Positions 54,418-62,850 of a stretch of 64,000 nt of DNA are shown in pieces (the stretch's first letter is position 1; each line of letters opens with the position of its first letter). Below the pieces are notes generated by a model. The model saw nothing but the letters and a program-made list of their open reading frames with translations, was not told the origin of the DNA and did no database searches. The DNA lies in assembly GCF_002205895.1 (NCBI RefSeq), contig NZ_NJDE01000031.1, forward strand, positions 20,966 through 84,965, read 5' to 3'. The DNA comes from Saccharibacillus sp. O23 (lineage in GTDB: Bacteria > Bacillota > Bacilli > Paenibacillales > Paenibacillaceae). The translations under genes were made by a program, and so were the position numbers.

Positions 54418-55589
54418 GACATTACGCCTCCTTGTTGGGTGCGGACGACAAGCGGTACGCTTACGCTAAGCAGGGTCCCTTTTCCCGCGCGCGGCATCAG
54501 TTCGAGCTTGCCTTCGATCAGCGCGAGACGCTCGCGCATCCCTTCGAGTCCGTTGCCTCCGCCCGCCTGTTCCAGTCCGCTTCCGCCCGGTTCCGAGTCT
54601 TTTCGGGCATCGAGGCCTACCCCGTCGTCTTCGATGTTCATGCCGACTTCCGACCCGCTCTGAAAGATCGTCACCGTACAATTTTCCGCCCGGCTGTGTT
54701 TGACGATATTGGTCACCGCTTCCTTCAGGCATAAGCTCAGGATGTTCTGCGTCAGATCGGGCACGCCTTGCAGCTTCGACTCTCCTTTGACGTGCAGCGC
54801 CATGCTCGCCGTTCGCAGCATCTCTCTCGCTTCGATCAATTCTTCGCTCAGCTTGATCGCCCGCATCTCGGATACCAGCTCTCGCACCTGCCGCAGCGCG
54901 GCGCGCGAAGTCTCCTGAATTTCTTGGGCTTCCTGCCGCGCGCGTTCCGGATCTTTCAGCGCCATTCGCTCCGCCAATTGGCTTTTGAGCGTGATCAGCG
55001 ACAGCGTATGGCCCAGCGTATCGTGCAGGTCGCGCGCGATCCGCATCCGTTCTTCTTTTTTCATCAGTTCGCCGATCTGTTCGTTCGCCGCGTCCAACTG
55101 CTTTCTGAGTTCGATTTGACGGTTGACGGAACGCATGCCGAACGGAAGCAGCAGCAGAACCATCACGATCGGAAACAACGAGATCAGGTCGGTCGGCGAC
55201 AATTCGTTCAGATGCAGAGCAATCATGACGACCATCGATAAGCCGGACAGCGCCAGAAAAATCTTGAACGTCTTTTTGCTGCGGATGCCTCCGATAAAAG
55301 TAGCCGTGAAAAATCCCAAATACAGATTGTATAGACCGCCGATCTGGCTGAACGCCACGATGATCGCGATCATGCCGAGCAGAAGCAGACTGTATGTTCG
55401 TCCGTTCGGACACCAGTACAGCTGCCTGTAAATCGCGACAAACACCAGAACGAGCGCGTACCCCAGTATTTTAAGACCGAGGCCCAGCTCCTGAATGCTT
55501 AGGATCGGAAAGATCAAATACAGCAAAAAGATATAGGGCAGAACCCCATATCTTGGCGGCAGTCGAAACCATGCTCCGATATTTTTCAT
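54414..55589 (-). CDS. DesK-like sensor histidine kinase
   Basis: The 391-residue protein has five or six N-terminal membrane helices, with little outside the membrane, suggesting it senses the bilayer or a partner transporter. The HisKA_3 dimerisation motif is ERMRIARDLHDTLGHTLSLI with the phospho-acceptor His. The ATP domain has LKEAVTNIVKHSRA, IEDDGVGLDA and GNGLEGMRERLALIEG. It overlaps the regulator gene and lies 7 bases after the permease gene. Confidence 0.93.
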   Translation of the reverse strand: MKNIGAWFRLPPRYGVLPYIFLLYLIFPILSIQELGLGLKILGYALVLVFVAIYRQLYWCPNGRTYSLLLLGMIAIIVAFSQIGGLYNLYLGFFTATFIGGIRSKKTFKIFLALSGLSMVVMIALHLNELSPTDLISLFPIVMVLLLLPFGMRSVNRQIELRKQLDAANEQIGELMKKEERMRIARDLHDTLGHTLSLITLKSQLAERMALKDPERARQEAQEIQETSRAALRQVRELVSEMRAIKLSEELIEAREMLRTASMALHVKGESKLQGVPDLTQNILSLCLKEAVTNIVKHSRAENCTVTIFQSGSEVGMNIEDDGVGLDARKDSEPGGSGLEQAGGGNGLEGMRERLALIEGKLELMPRAGKGTLLSVSVPLVVRTQQGGVMS

Positions 55590-55596
55590 ACGCTTC

Positions 55597-56334
55597 TTAC
55601 ACCGCCTCCTGCTTTCTTCTCACGTATCCCGATAGTACCATAAAAGCAACCAGATAGCCGAGCAAAATCAGCAGCCCGATCATCGAAGGCGTTCCTCCGT
55701 CCGTAATGGACCAAGCGCCGTCGGCATAATTGAAGGAAGGCAGCCATTTGGCGATCTTTTGCACCACGGAAGGCATGACGTCGATCGGCATCCACAGCCC
55801 GCCCGCTACGGCGAGTCCCATATAGATTACGTAGCTGACGCCGTTAGCCGTGTCGACTTTCTTCATGCAGCCGATCAGCGCGCCGAGCGCGAGGAACGGC
55901 AGCGACGCGGCCACGATCCAGAGTCCCGCCGAGATCCACTGCCAAGCGCTAAGCTGAACGCCGTTAATCAACCAACCCGCCGCGAAAATCACGATCACGC
56001 TGAGCAGGTTCAGCAGAAGCTGCGCGGTCATTTTGCCGGCTACGTATACGACGCTCGCCATCGGGGTCGTGCGCAGCATCGTCGACCAGCCTTGCGTGCG
56101 CTCCTGCACGAGACGCAGACCGAAGGTCATGACGGAAGCGCCCATCACGCTGAACGCGGCCATCGACATCAGATAATGCGCCTGCCATTGTCCCGGGTTC
56201 GGCATATCGCCGTTCAGGAGACGGGTGAAGATGAAGTAGAACATGATCGGCATCGTGAGCGACCAGAAGATAAAATACGGGTTCCGCAGCATCCGCGTGC
56301 TTTCGGCTTTGCTTTGCATCCATAATGTTTTCAT
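55597..56334 (-). CDS. ABC-2 type transporter permease
   Basis: The 245-residue protein has six hydrophobic helices and the ABC-2 motif region GLRLVQERTQGWSTMLRTTP (cytoplasmic E-loop), then GLAVAGGLWMPIDVMPSVVQ. It pairs with the ATPase encoded immediately upstream, forming an exporter of the kind that removes drugs, antimicrobial peptides or lipids. The substrate is not evident. ATG 56334 lies 2 bases after the ATPase stop. Confidence 0.92.
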   Translation of the reverse strand: MKTLWMQSKAESTRMLRNPYFIFWSLTMPIMFYFIFTRLLNGDMPNPGQWQAHYLMSMAAFSVMGASVMTFGLRLVQERTQGWSTMLRTTPMASVVYVAGKMTAQLLLNLLSVIVIFAAGWLINGVQLSAWQWISAGLWIVAASLPFLALGALIGCMKKVDTANGVSYVIYMGLAVAGGLWMPIDVMPSVVQKIAKWLPSFNYADGAWSITDGGTPSMIGLLILLGYLVAFMVLSGYVRRKQEAV

Positions 56335-56336
56335 GA

Positions 56337-57263
56337 TCAGATCGCCTCCCGAGTTTCGTTGGTTTCGGTTTGAGCATGGGTGAGTTGTTCGAACGCGGCA
56401 TCGAGTCGGCCTTCGTCGATTCGGATATCGCGTACGGCGAGACCGGATTCGATCAGCGCCCGCATCACGGCATCGGTATCTTCGGCGGCGATCGTCACTT
56501 GCTCCCCGTCTGCCGCGAGTTCGGCCGTCTCGCCGAACTTCCGGATCATCAGCGCCGACACGGCCTGCGGCTGCTCCGCGCGGAACGTGATGCTGCGTTT
56601 GACGAGCGTGCGTTTGATCTCGTCCGGCGTTCCGTCGGCGACGATCCGGCCTTGATCGAACAGCAGGATTCGATCCGCCTCGCGGTCCGCTTCTTCGAGG
56701 TAGTGGGTCGAGAACAAGACCGTTTTGCCCTGCTTGGCCAGCTGCCGAACCTCGTTCCAGAAAAGGCGGCGCGCCGTAGTGTCGAGACCGACGGTCGGTT
56801 CGTCGAAGAACAGGATGTCCGGGTCGCCGGCCATCGCCAGCGCGAAGCCTAGGCTGCGTTTCTGTCCGCCGGACAGCTTCTGCGCGTTTCGCTTCAGCAT
56901 ATCCGGACCGAGGCCCGTCAACCGGATCAGATAATCGCGATCCGCCGGGCGGCTGTAGTAGCTGCGGAACAAGTCGATCAGCTCGACGGCTCGAAGACCG
57001 TCCATCACCGCGACTTCTTGCAGCATGGCGCCGATCCGGTCGCGGGTGCGGCGATTCGTCGGAGCCCCTCCGAGCAGCTTCACGCTGCCGGCGGTCGGTT
57101 CGAGCAGACCGAGCAGCATGGACATGGTCGTCGTCTTGCCGGCGCCGTTCGGGCCGAGCAGCGCGGTGATGCTGCCTTGTTCGATGGTAAAACTGACGTT
57201 GTCGACGGCGGTGTGGGCGCGGAACGTTTTAACGGCGTTTTGCACTTCGATCACGGTTGTCAT
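56337..57263 (-). CDS. ABC transporter ATP-binding protein
   Basis: The 308-residue protein has the Walker A LLGPNGAGKTTTMSMLLG, signature QKLSGGQKRSLGFALA, Walker B DILFFDEPTVGLD and the H-loop in VLFSTHYLEEADREAD. The C-terminal 90 residues form the extra domain usual in drug-exporter ATPases (DrrA/YvfR type). It is the first gene of the leftward exporter plus two-component operon. Confidence 0.94.
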   Translation of the reverse strand: MTTVIEVQNAVKTFRAHTAVDNVSFTIEQGSITALLGPNGAGKTTTMSMLLGLLEPTAGSVKLLGGAPTNRRTRDRIGAMLQEVAVMDGLRAVELIDLFRSYYSRPADRDYLIRLTGLGPDMLKRNAQKLSGGQKRSLGFALAMAGDPDILFFDEPTVGLDTTARRLFWNEVRQLAKQGKTVLFSTHYLEEADREADRILLFDQGRIVADGTPDEIKRTLVKRSITFRAEQPQAVSALMIRKFGETAELAADGEQVTIAAEDTDAVMRALIESGLAVRDIRIDEGRLDAAFEQLTHAQTETNETREAI

Positions 57264-57399
57264 ATGGATGATGGCTCCTTTATGTGAAGATGTATTCGGC
57301 TTGTTTCTGATGTACTTAGTGTACCTTGACGGAATGTCACGGATTAGTGGGGGGTGTCACCTTATGGGGGTGACAGTTGTCAGGAAACGTGAGGGGAGG

Positions 57400-57541
57400 G
57401 GCGTGCGGAGGGGCGGCCGACTGCGTTCCGATCTGCGCTCCGCTTGGCTGCCTCTCCCTTCATTGAATAGAGAAATTAGCGGGAGGGAGAGGCAATCCAA
57501 AGTCGCTCCGATTCGGAACGCAGTCGACCTATCGGCACGCC
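57400..57541. repeat. Nested inverted-repeat element, possibly related to the structured repeats
   Basis: Three nested stems are visible: GGCGTGC/GCACGCC (57400, 57535), CGACTGCGTTCCGA/TCGGAACGCAGTCG (57418-57431, 57513-57526) and TGCCTCTCCC/GGGAGAGGCA (57449-57458, 57485-57494). The strand after the inner stem reads ATCCAAAGTCGCTC, similar to TTCAAAGGCGAAC of the four structured repeats. Size and plan agree, but the sequence match is weak. Confidence 0.7.
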
Positions 57542-57674
57542 GGTGGGGGGAGGTAGGGAAAAGGTTATAGATTATAGATTAAAATCTAAGGTTTGAGTCC
57601 TTCGGAAACATGCACGGTTCAAGCAGGTTTCCGAAGGGCGAAACCTAACATCATAAGCGGTCAGCGTACTAGAA

Positions 57675-57713
57675 AAAGAAAGAACCGCAGATGGGGTCTG
57701 CGGTTCTTCTTTC
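57675..57713 (-). terminator. Terminator after the Eis-like gene
   Basis: AGAACCGCAGA and TCTGCGGTTCT are perfectly complementary around a five-base loop, and the leftward strand continues TTCTTTCTTTTTC. Confidence 0.8.
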
Positions 57714-57821
57714 TCTGCTTTTTTACGTAAGGCCAAAAACTTATGCACATGTGGGTAACTTTCCGAGAAGCACTTTTTGGGCAGGGTTATCCCCGTTATG
57801 GGGGTAACCTGTTCAGAACTT

Positions 57822-59006
57822 TCAGAAATAGTCGGGCAGATACGGTGTAGCGGACGGAATCAAGGTCTCTAATCGTTCGGCGGTCGCTTCGGAAGTCTCC
57901 AAGAGTCCGCTGTGCTGAAGCGCACGAGGGCGGTGATAGCCGAGCAGCATCGCGGTCAGGGTACCGATCGAAACGGAGATGGCCGAAAGGGCTGCGAGAT
58001 CATCGGGATCTTCGCTTGGTTCGCGGCTCAGTTCCCCTTTTCCGTCCGGAGATACGGTCCACGTCCAGACGCCTTCGTTCCACGGGGCGTCCCGATCTTC
58101 GATGCGCAGAGAGAAACGGGAAGCTTCGCCGGTCTGCGCGAACGGATACGCCCGAACGAATTCGGCGGCGTCGACGATTCGGGCCATAAAGTAAGGTTCG
58201 ATCTCCTGTTTCACATTGGGATCGGGCAGCAGCAGGGATAACGGATCGTCGGAAGGCATCTTCAAGCGGACTTCTTTCAGCTTGGAGTCGTGATTGACGA
58301 TAAAGTCCCACAAGCCGAGGCGAGCGGTTTCGTTGACCCAGAAGATCTCTTCGGTTATCCAGACTCTGTTCTCGATCGCGTACAGCACGTACCCTTCCGC
58401 TTCGCCGGCTTCGTTGAAGTAGACGGCCGTATACGGGATTCCGTTCATGACGCGCTGCTCCCACCAATCGGGCGTGCGGGCCAGCGAACCGTTGTATCTC
58501 GCAATCGCGCGGTCGTAGATCGAAGCCAACACTTCGATGTCGCGGACTTCGCGCACGACTCGTCCCGGAACGCCTCGGCGCGCCGGAAGTTTCTCGACCG
58601 GAATCTGATAGTTTTTGTTGTCGGTGAACAGTTCCCAGCCGTATTTCCGGTAAAAAGCGATCGAAAACGGATGCAGATACGACAAAAGCTGTCCGTCGGC
58701 TCTCATCTCTTCGAGCGCGCGGCGGAGCAGTCTCGACACCATGCCTTGACGACGCTTCTCCGGCCAGGTGGAGACGCCGGCGATTCCGCCCATACGGATC
58801 TTGCGTCCGTGCACGTACACTTCGAGCGGAATAAGCGACAGCTTGGCGCACAATTCGTCGTCTTCGAACACGCCCCAGATGTTTTCGTTTTCGAAACGAC
58901 CGCGCCGTTCCTCTTTCTGCTGTTCGCTCAAGGTATACAGAAAAGCGTATTGAGCAAGCGCGATATTCGCATCGAAATCTTGCAGAGTCAATCGCCTGAT
59001 TTCCAT
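57822..59006 (-). CDS. Eis-like GNAT N-acetyltransferase
   Basis: The 394-residue protein has two GNAT domains and a C-terminal SCP2-like domain, the plan of Eis/Acetyltransf_9 proteins. The acetyl-CoA loop is GGIAGVSTWPEKRRQGMVSRL (about 73-93; V-x-x-x-x-R-x-x-G). LHPFSIAFYRKYGWELF marks the end of domain 1. TPDWWEQRVM and RIVDAAEFVRAYPF are typical of the later domains, and the C-terminal Phe lies where the family's catalytic carboxylate terminus is. Known relatives acetylate aminoglycosides or peptides; the substrate here is unknown. Confidence 0.9.
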   Translation of the reverse strand: MEIRRLTLQDFDANIALAQYAFLYTLSEQQKEERRGRFENENIWGVFEDDELCAKLSLIPLEVYVHGRKIRMGGIAGVSTWPEKRRQGMVSRLLRRALEEMRADGQLLSYLHPFSIAFYRKYGWELFTDNKNYQIPVEKLPARRGVPGRVVREVRDIEVLASIYDRAIARYNGSLARTPDWWEQRVMNGIPYTAVYFNEAGEAEGYVLYAIENRVWITEEIFWVNETARLGLWDFIVNHDSKLKEVRLKMPSDDPLSLLLPDPNVKQEIEPYFMARIVDAAEFVRAYPFAQTGEASRFSLRIEDRDAPWNEGVWTWTVSPDGKGELSREPSEDPDDLAALSAISVSIGTLTAMLLGYHRPRALQHSGLLETSEATAERLETLIPSATPYLPDYF

Positions 59007-59104
59007 CGGTTCGTCCTCTCCTTCGTCTGTTTGGTTTCAGCACCTTTCTACGCCGTCGAAACGAACTCCTGCTTCGATCGCGAATCGTACTGCGCGAAAA
59101 CGCG

Positions 59105-59130
59105 AAAAAACCGGCCTAGTCAGGCCGGTC
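59105..59130 (-). terminator. Terminator after clpP
   Basis: Read leftward, GACCGGCCT-GACT-AGGCCGG is followed by six T, about 20 bases past the clpP stop. Confidence 0.88.
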
Positions 59131-59148
59131 ACGGGACTGCGGAGTCCC

Positions 59149-59736
59149 CTACTTCGATTTGTCGATGACCCGGTCGATGATGCCGTATTCGCGCGCTTCT
59201 TCGGCGGACAGGAAATAATCCCGATCCATATCCCGCGCGATCCGCTCGAGCGGCTGCCCGGTATGTTTGGCGGCAATCTCGTTCAATCGTTCGCGGGTAC
59301 GAAGGATCCGTTGAGCGCTGATCGCGATATCGCTGGCTTGGCCCTGCGCGCCGCCGTGCGGCTGGTGGATCATCACTTCGCTGTTGGGCAGCGCGCAGCG
59401 TTTGCCCGGCGCTCCGGCCAATAACAGAATCGCCGCGAAAGAAGCCGCCATCCCCGTGCAGATCGTCTGAACATCGGGCTTCACATGCTGCATGGCGTCG
59501 TAGATGGCAAAACCCGACGTCGTCACTCCGCCCGGACTGTTAATGTAGAAATGGATATCTTTCTCGGGATCTTCCGCTTCGAGCAGCATCAGTTGGGCGA
59601 TAATGCTGTTTGCCACCTGATCGTCGATCGCGGAACCCAAGAAAACGATTCGGTCTTTGAGCAGCCTCGAATAAATATCGTAAGACCGTTCTCCGCGGCT
59701 CGTTTGCTCTACGACATAAGGAATGAATGTACTCAC
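59149..59736 (-). CDS. clpP: ATP-dependent Clp protease proteolytic subunit
   Basis: The 195-residue protein starts at GTG 59736, with a strong GAAGGAGGAATTCC upstream. The catalytic triad is intact: Ser in [13 protein letters not shown], His in [15 protein letters not shown], Asp in [33 protein letters not shown] and [18 protein letters not shown] are ClpP signatures. It forms a tetradecameric peptidase with Clp ATPases. The sequence differs enough from standard Firmicute ClpP ([10 protein letters not shown], but [12 protein letters not shown] instead of MGMAASMGAFLL) to suggest a second, specialised paralogue. It lies 61 bases after an ECF sigma gene. Confidence 0.93.
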   Translation of the reverse strand: MSTFIPYVVEQTSRGERSYDIYSRLLKDRIVFLGSAIDDQVANSIIAQLMLLEAEDPEKDIHFYINSPGGVTTSGFAIYDAMQHVKPDVQTICTGMAASFAAILLLAGAPGKRCALPNSEVMIHQPHGGAQGQASDIAISAQRILRTRERLNEIAAKHTGQPLERIARDMDRDYFLSAEEAREYGIIDRVIDKSK

Positions 59737-59797
59737 CGGAATTCCTCCTTCGGTTCGATAAAAAGGATAGAATCCGCGTCGGGCCAAGCCGCGGGGA

Positions 59798-60625
59798 TCA
59801 GGCGGCTCGACGGAGACGGAGCGAAGAACGCCGATATCCCGAGTAGACTGCGGACATGCGCGGCGTCTGCGGCTGCGAGACGCCGCGCGCGCGGGCCGGA
59901 CGGACCGCGCCGGCGCATCGGACGGCCAGCGAAGCTTCTTCTCCCGTGCCGCCGTTCCAGAGTACCAGCAGAGCGCGCACGTCCTGAAGCCGGATCGCTT
60001 CCATATAAGCGTAGATCGCCTGCTCGTCATGCGGTCCGATTACGCTTTTCTTCGAATCGGATCGCGCGTGCTCCTGCTGCCGATAAGCGTCGAGCTTTTT
60101 TCTCGCGCGGTGCAGCGAAGCTTTGACGCCGCCTTCGGTGGTCCGCATCAAGTCCGCCGTCTCGGCAGCGGTAAAGCGCATATATTCCATCAGCAGGTAT
60201 ACCGTGCGCTGATCGGGCGTCAGAATGCGGATCAACCTTTCGGCTGCCGACCACAGCCGCAGCGGATCGAACAGTTCGCCGGTTTCGTTCTCCGTCCGAA
60301 TATCGGGCCGCGCTTCATGCTGCGCTTTGCGTTGTCGATCGATCCAGACATGATACGCGATGCTGCGCAGATACGTTCGATTCCATGCGTTCTTCTTCTC
60401 GCGAAAAGCAAACCACGCTTTCATCCACGTCTCCTGAAGCAGATCTTCCGCTTCCGGCGCAGAACCCGTCAAGAATCGGCAGTAACGAACCAAAGCTTCT
60501 TTATGCTGCTCGAACAGATTCAAAAATCCTTCTTCGGCGCCGCGCTCTCCTTCTTCGACATCCCGAATCGAACGCTTGGGTTCGCCGTCCGCTTGAATTT
60601 CTTCGCCGAACGATATTCTCTGCAT
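59798..60625 (-). CDS. ECF-type RNA polymerase sigma factor with C-terminal extension
   Basis: The 275-residue protein has sigma region 2 ([20 protein letters not shown], then [17 protein letters not shown]) at about 38-85 and region 4 ([20 protein letters not shown], then [15 protein letters not shown]) at about 140-180. The last 90 residues are extra: a short helix ([23 protein letters not shown]) followed by an Arg/Ala-rich tail. Such tails can replace an anti-sigma factor in controlling activity; no anti-sigma gene is next to it. GGAGGGGAGGAGACGG precedes ATG 60625. The downstream clpP may be co-transcribed. Confidence 0.88.
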   Translation of the reverse strand: MQRISFGEEIQADGEPKRSIRDVEEGERGAEEGFLNLFEQHKEALVRYCRFLTGSAPEAEDLLQETWMKAWFAFREKKNAWNRTYLRSIAYHVWIDRQRKAQHEARPDIRTENETGELFDPLRLWSAAERLIRILTPDQRTVYLLMEYMRFTAAETADLMRTTEGGVKASLHRARKKLDAYRQQEHARSDSKKSVIGPHDEQAIYAYMEAIRLQDVRALLVLWNGGTGEEASLAVRCAGAVRPARARGVSQPQTPRMSAVYSGYRRSSLRLRRAA

Positions 60626-60951
60626 CTTCTCCGTCTCCTCCCCTCCTTCGGATTCGTTAGCTTAAACGGCTCCGAACGTTCAAACGATACTCCCGCCGAA
60701 CATTTTATTTTTTATTTTTTTGGAAAAAGTGGTTTCAGCTCTTTCTTATACGGTTATAACACAACATAGAGAACTTTAAACAAACCGGAATTGCGATCCG
60801 GACAGCAGCGCGACAAACAACCTTGAATAATGGGAATTCGGCACAAAAAAACGAGAACCAGTTGCGACCTGGTCCTCGCTAATCGAATCTTTGTGAGAGA
60901 AGATTGGATGCTCGATGTTTTTCAAAACGCGATTATGCGAATTGAAAAATA
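60626..60951 (-). other. Gap between sigma-factor gene and beta-helix gene
   Basis: It holds the terminator and 3' region of the beta-helix gene on the right side and, leftward, a TGAAACC sequence (near 60738) that resembles an ECF -35 but without a clear partner. Nothing else was seen. Confidence 0.4.
60844..60878 (-). terminator. Terminator of the first beta-helix gene
   Basis: Read leftward, GAGGACCAG-GTCGCAA-CTGGTTCTC is followed by seven T. The same hairpin and its upstream 70 bases are duplicated after the second beta-helix gene. Confidence 0.88.
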
Positions 60952-62565
60952 TTAAAAGCCGATGTTATCGATCAGTTTGATCGTCCCGTTACTGAAGGTT
61001 GTTGCCGCGCCGTTTGTGTTGATCAGGGTATTTTGGCGGAAAGTAATCGTCTTGATCGCCGCGTCGCCCCATACGCCGATGCCGCGATGCGCGCCGTTCG
61101 TGATCATATTGTTGTTGAATTCCACGTTGTCGATGACGCCTTGCGAAGCGTACACCAGTACGTTCGGATGATTTTCCGGTTCTTGGATCCCCGTATGATT
61201 GATCGTATTGCCGTTCACTTTGACTCGATTGACGTCCTGCGTGTTGTAAGAGCCTTCCACTGAGATATAGACTCCCGCCATCATCGTTTCCGCCACCTTG
61301 TTGTTTTCGATCAGCACGTCCGTGCCGCCTACGACCGAGATGCCGCGCGCTTTGGAGTTGTAGCCGACGTCGTTGCCGCGAATCGTGATGTTTCGAACCG
61401 GAAGATCGGCTCCGTCCTTATAGCTGACTACCGCGATGCAATCGTCGCCCGCTCCGCGTACCGCGTTATTCTCCACCGTAACCGCACTGACGGAGTTCGT
61501 CATATGGATGCCGTCCGCCCCTGTATTTTCCACCAGATTGTTGCTGACCGTCCCGTTCGATGCTCCGTACGTGATCATGATGCCCGCCGTGCTGGACTTG
61601 CTTACGTTCACGCTGTCGATCACGAAATTGGTGGCGCTGCGTACCGTAATGCTGTTTTTCTCGTGCGCGCCGTTGCCGCGAGGCACGGTTGTTTTGTATT
61701 CGTGTTTGAGATTGCGCAGTTCGACTTTATCGCCCTTCAGGTCGATCGAACCGTTCTCCGGGTCTGTCGATACGAGCACGGTGGATGTTTTTCCCGCGCC
61801 TACGACTTTGATGCCGTCGATCGTGAAGACGCCGCCCAACGTGAATTCGCCTGCCGGGATCGTCAGCGTTTTGCCTTGGGACTTGGCCGCGCTGGCCGCC
61901 GCGTTGAACGCGCTCAGATCGTCTTTGCCGTCATTGGCTACCGCGCCGTAATTGGTTACGGAGACGCTGCTCGTATCCGTCGGAGCGGGAGCCGGCGATG
62001 CAGGCGCCGCGCTGGCCGCGGTAAAGTTCACCGTCGGATTCCACAACGTTTGATCGAAGTTTTTGCCGTCTTTTTTGTTTACGGTGAAGTAGAACGCCGT
62101 TCCTTGTTCCACCGGAATATTGTTCAGATTATCCGGCGTCGTTTCCGTATTGTTCAGCAGGGTTTTGCTCCACAGTACCGCGTTATCTTTACGGATCGTG
62201 ACGACTACGCCGTCGCCGTCGGACGTTCTTTTATTGACCGCGGCCGACAAGGACACCGTTCCTTTACCCGGAGATACCCACTTTCTTGTCGCGTCGGCGT
62301 TATCGCCGGGATGCATGTCGCTGCCGTTCACCCACGGATAACCGTTGGTTCCTTCCCAGCGTTTTACCGTGCTGTTGTATTTCAGGTTCGAATATTGGCC
62401 GTTCGCCATCTGGCCGTAATACCATTGACCCGCACCTTGAGTCGTCGTGCTGTAGCCGGAAGAAGCGTTATACGTTTCGGCGTGCGCTTGTCCGATTCCC
62501 GCGATGCCGCCGCCGATTGCCAAGGTCAGAGCTAAAGCCATTTTTACTGCTTTATGTTTACTCAC
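60952..62565 (-). CDS. Secreted parallel beta-helix protein, pectate-lyase-3/GH28-like
   Basis: The 537-residue protein starts at GTG 62565, with TGGAGGTTACATCATC upstream (an ATG further up lies on the ribosome site). A signal peptide (MALALTLAIGGGIAGIGQAHA) is followed by a jelly-roll-like N-terminal domain (about 35-190) and a Pro/Ala linker. From about 205 it is a right-handed beta-helix: VTNYGAVANDGKDDLSAFNA is the entry motif, then repeated short strands such as GIHMTNSVSAVTVENN and GISVVGGTDVLIENNKV. GAGDDCIAVVS recalls the GH28 Asp-Asp motif. Pectin-type polymers are the likely substrate. It is paralogous to the next gene. Confidence 0.85.
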   Translation of the reverse strand: MSKHKAVKMALALTLAIGGGIAGIGQAHAETYNASSGYSTTTQGAGQWYYGQMANGQYSNLKYNSTVKRWEGTNGYPWVNGSDMHPGDNADATRKWVSPGKGTVSLSAAVNKRTSDGDGVVVTIRKDNAVLWSKTLLNNTETTPDNLNNIPVEQGTAFYFTVNKKDGKNFDQTLWNPTVNFTAASAAPASPAPAPTDTSSVSVTNYGAVANDGKDDLSAFNAAASAAKSQGKTLTIPAGEFTLGGVFTIDGIKVVGAGKTSTVLVSTDPENGSIDLKGDKVELRNLKHEYKTTVPRGNGAHEKNSITVRSATNFVIDSVNVSKSSTAGIMITYGASNGTVSNNLVENTGADGIHMTNSVSAVTVENNAVRGAGDDCIAVVSYKDGADLPVRNITIRGNDVGYNSKARGISVVGGTDVLIENNKVAETMMAGVYISVEGSYNTQDVNRVKVNGNTINHTGIQEPENHPNVLVYASQGVIDNVEFNNNMITNGAHRGIGVWGDAAIKTITFRQNTLINTNGAATTFSNGTIKLIDNIGF

Positions 62566-62753
62566 GATGATGTAACCTCCAGAGATGTTCATTTTGTTTT
62601 CCGATTGTTTCTTTTCTTTTTCACTTCTCTAGCATAACTGGTTTTCATTGGAAAAGAATGAGAAGAAGGTGTCGACTCTTCGATAAAAATCCTCCGGGCT
62701 TTTTGAGACGATTAGATCTCTACGCGTACAAGCCTATTCCTATAACCGGGTAT

Positions 62754-62783
62754 AAAAAGGGGAACCAGTTGCGACCTGGTCCC
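62754..62783 (-). terminator. Terminator of the second beta-helix gene
   Basis: Read leftward, GGGGACCAG-GTCGCAA-CTGGTTCCCC is followed by TTTTTATA. It is nearly identical to the terminator at 60844-60878. Confidence 0.88.
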
Positions 62784-62850
62784 CGCGAATCGAATCTTTG
62801 TGAGAGAAGAATGGATGCTCGATATTTTCCAAAACAAGATTTGAAAAATA

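Larger units (their letters stand above)
57264..57821. other. 558-base gap with nested palindromes
   Basis: No gene is supported. The gap holds a large nested inverted-repeat element (57400-57541), a terminator for the acetyltransferase gene (57675-57713), and a small hairpin GGGTTATCCCC..GGGGGTAACC (57784-57810) close to that gene's stop. Confidence 0.65.

Noticed and set aside
57741..57749. TTATGCACA, one base from a DnaA box
   Set aside because: A single near-match with no cluster, no DUE-like region and no dnaA/dnaN neighbours gives no support for an origin.
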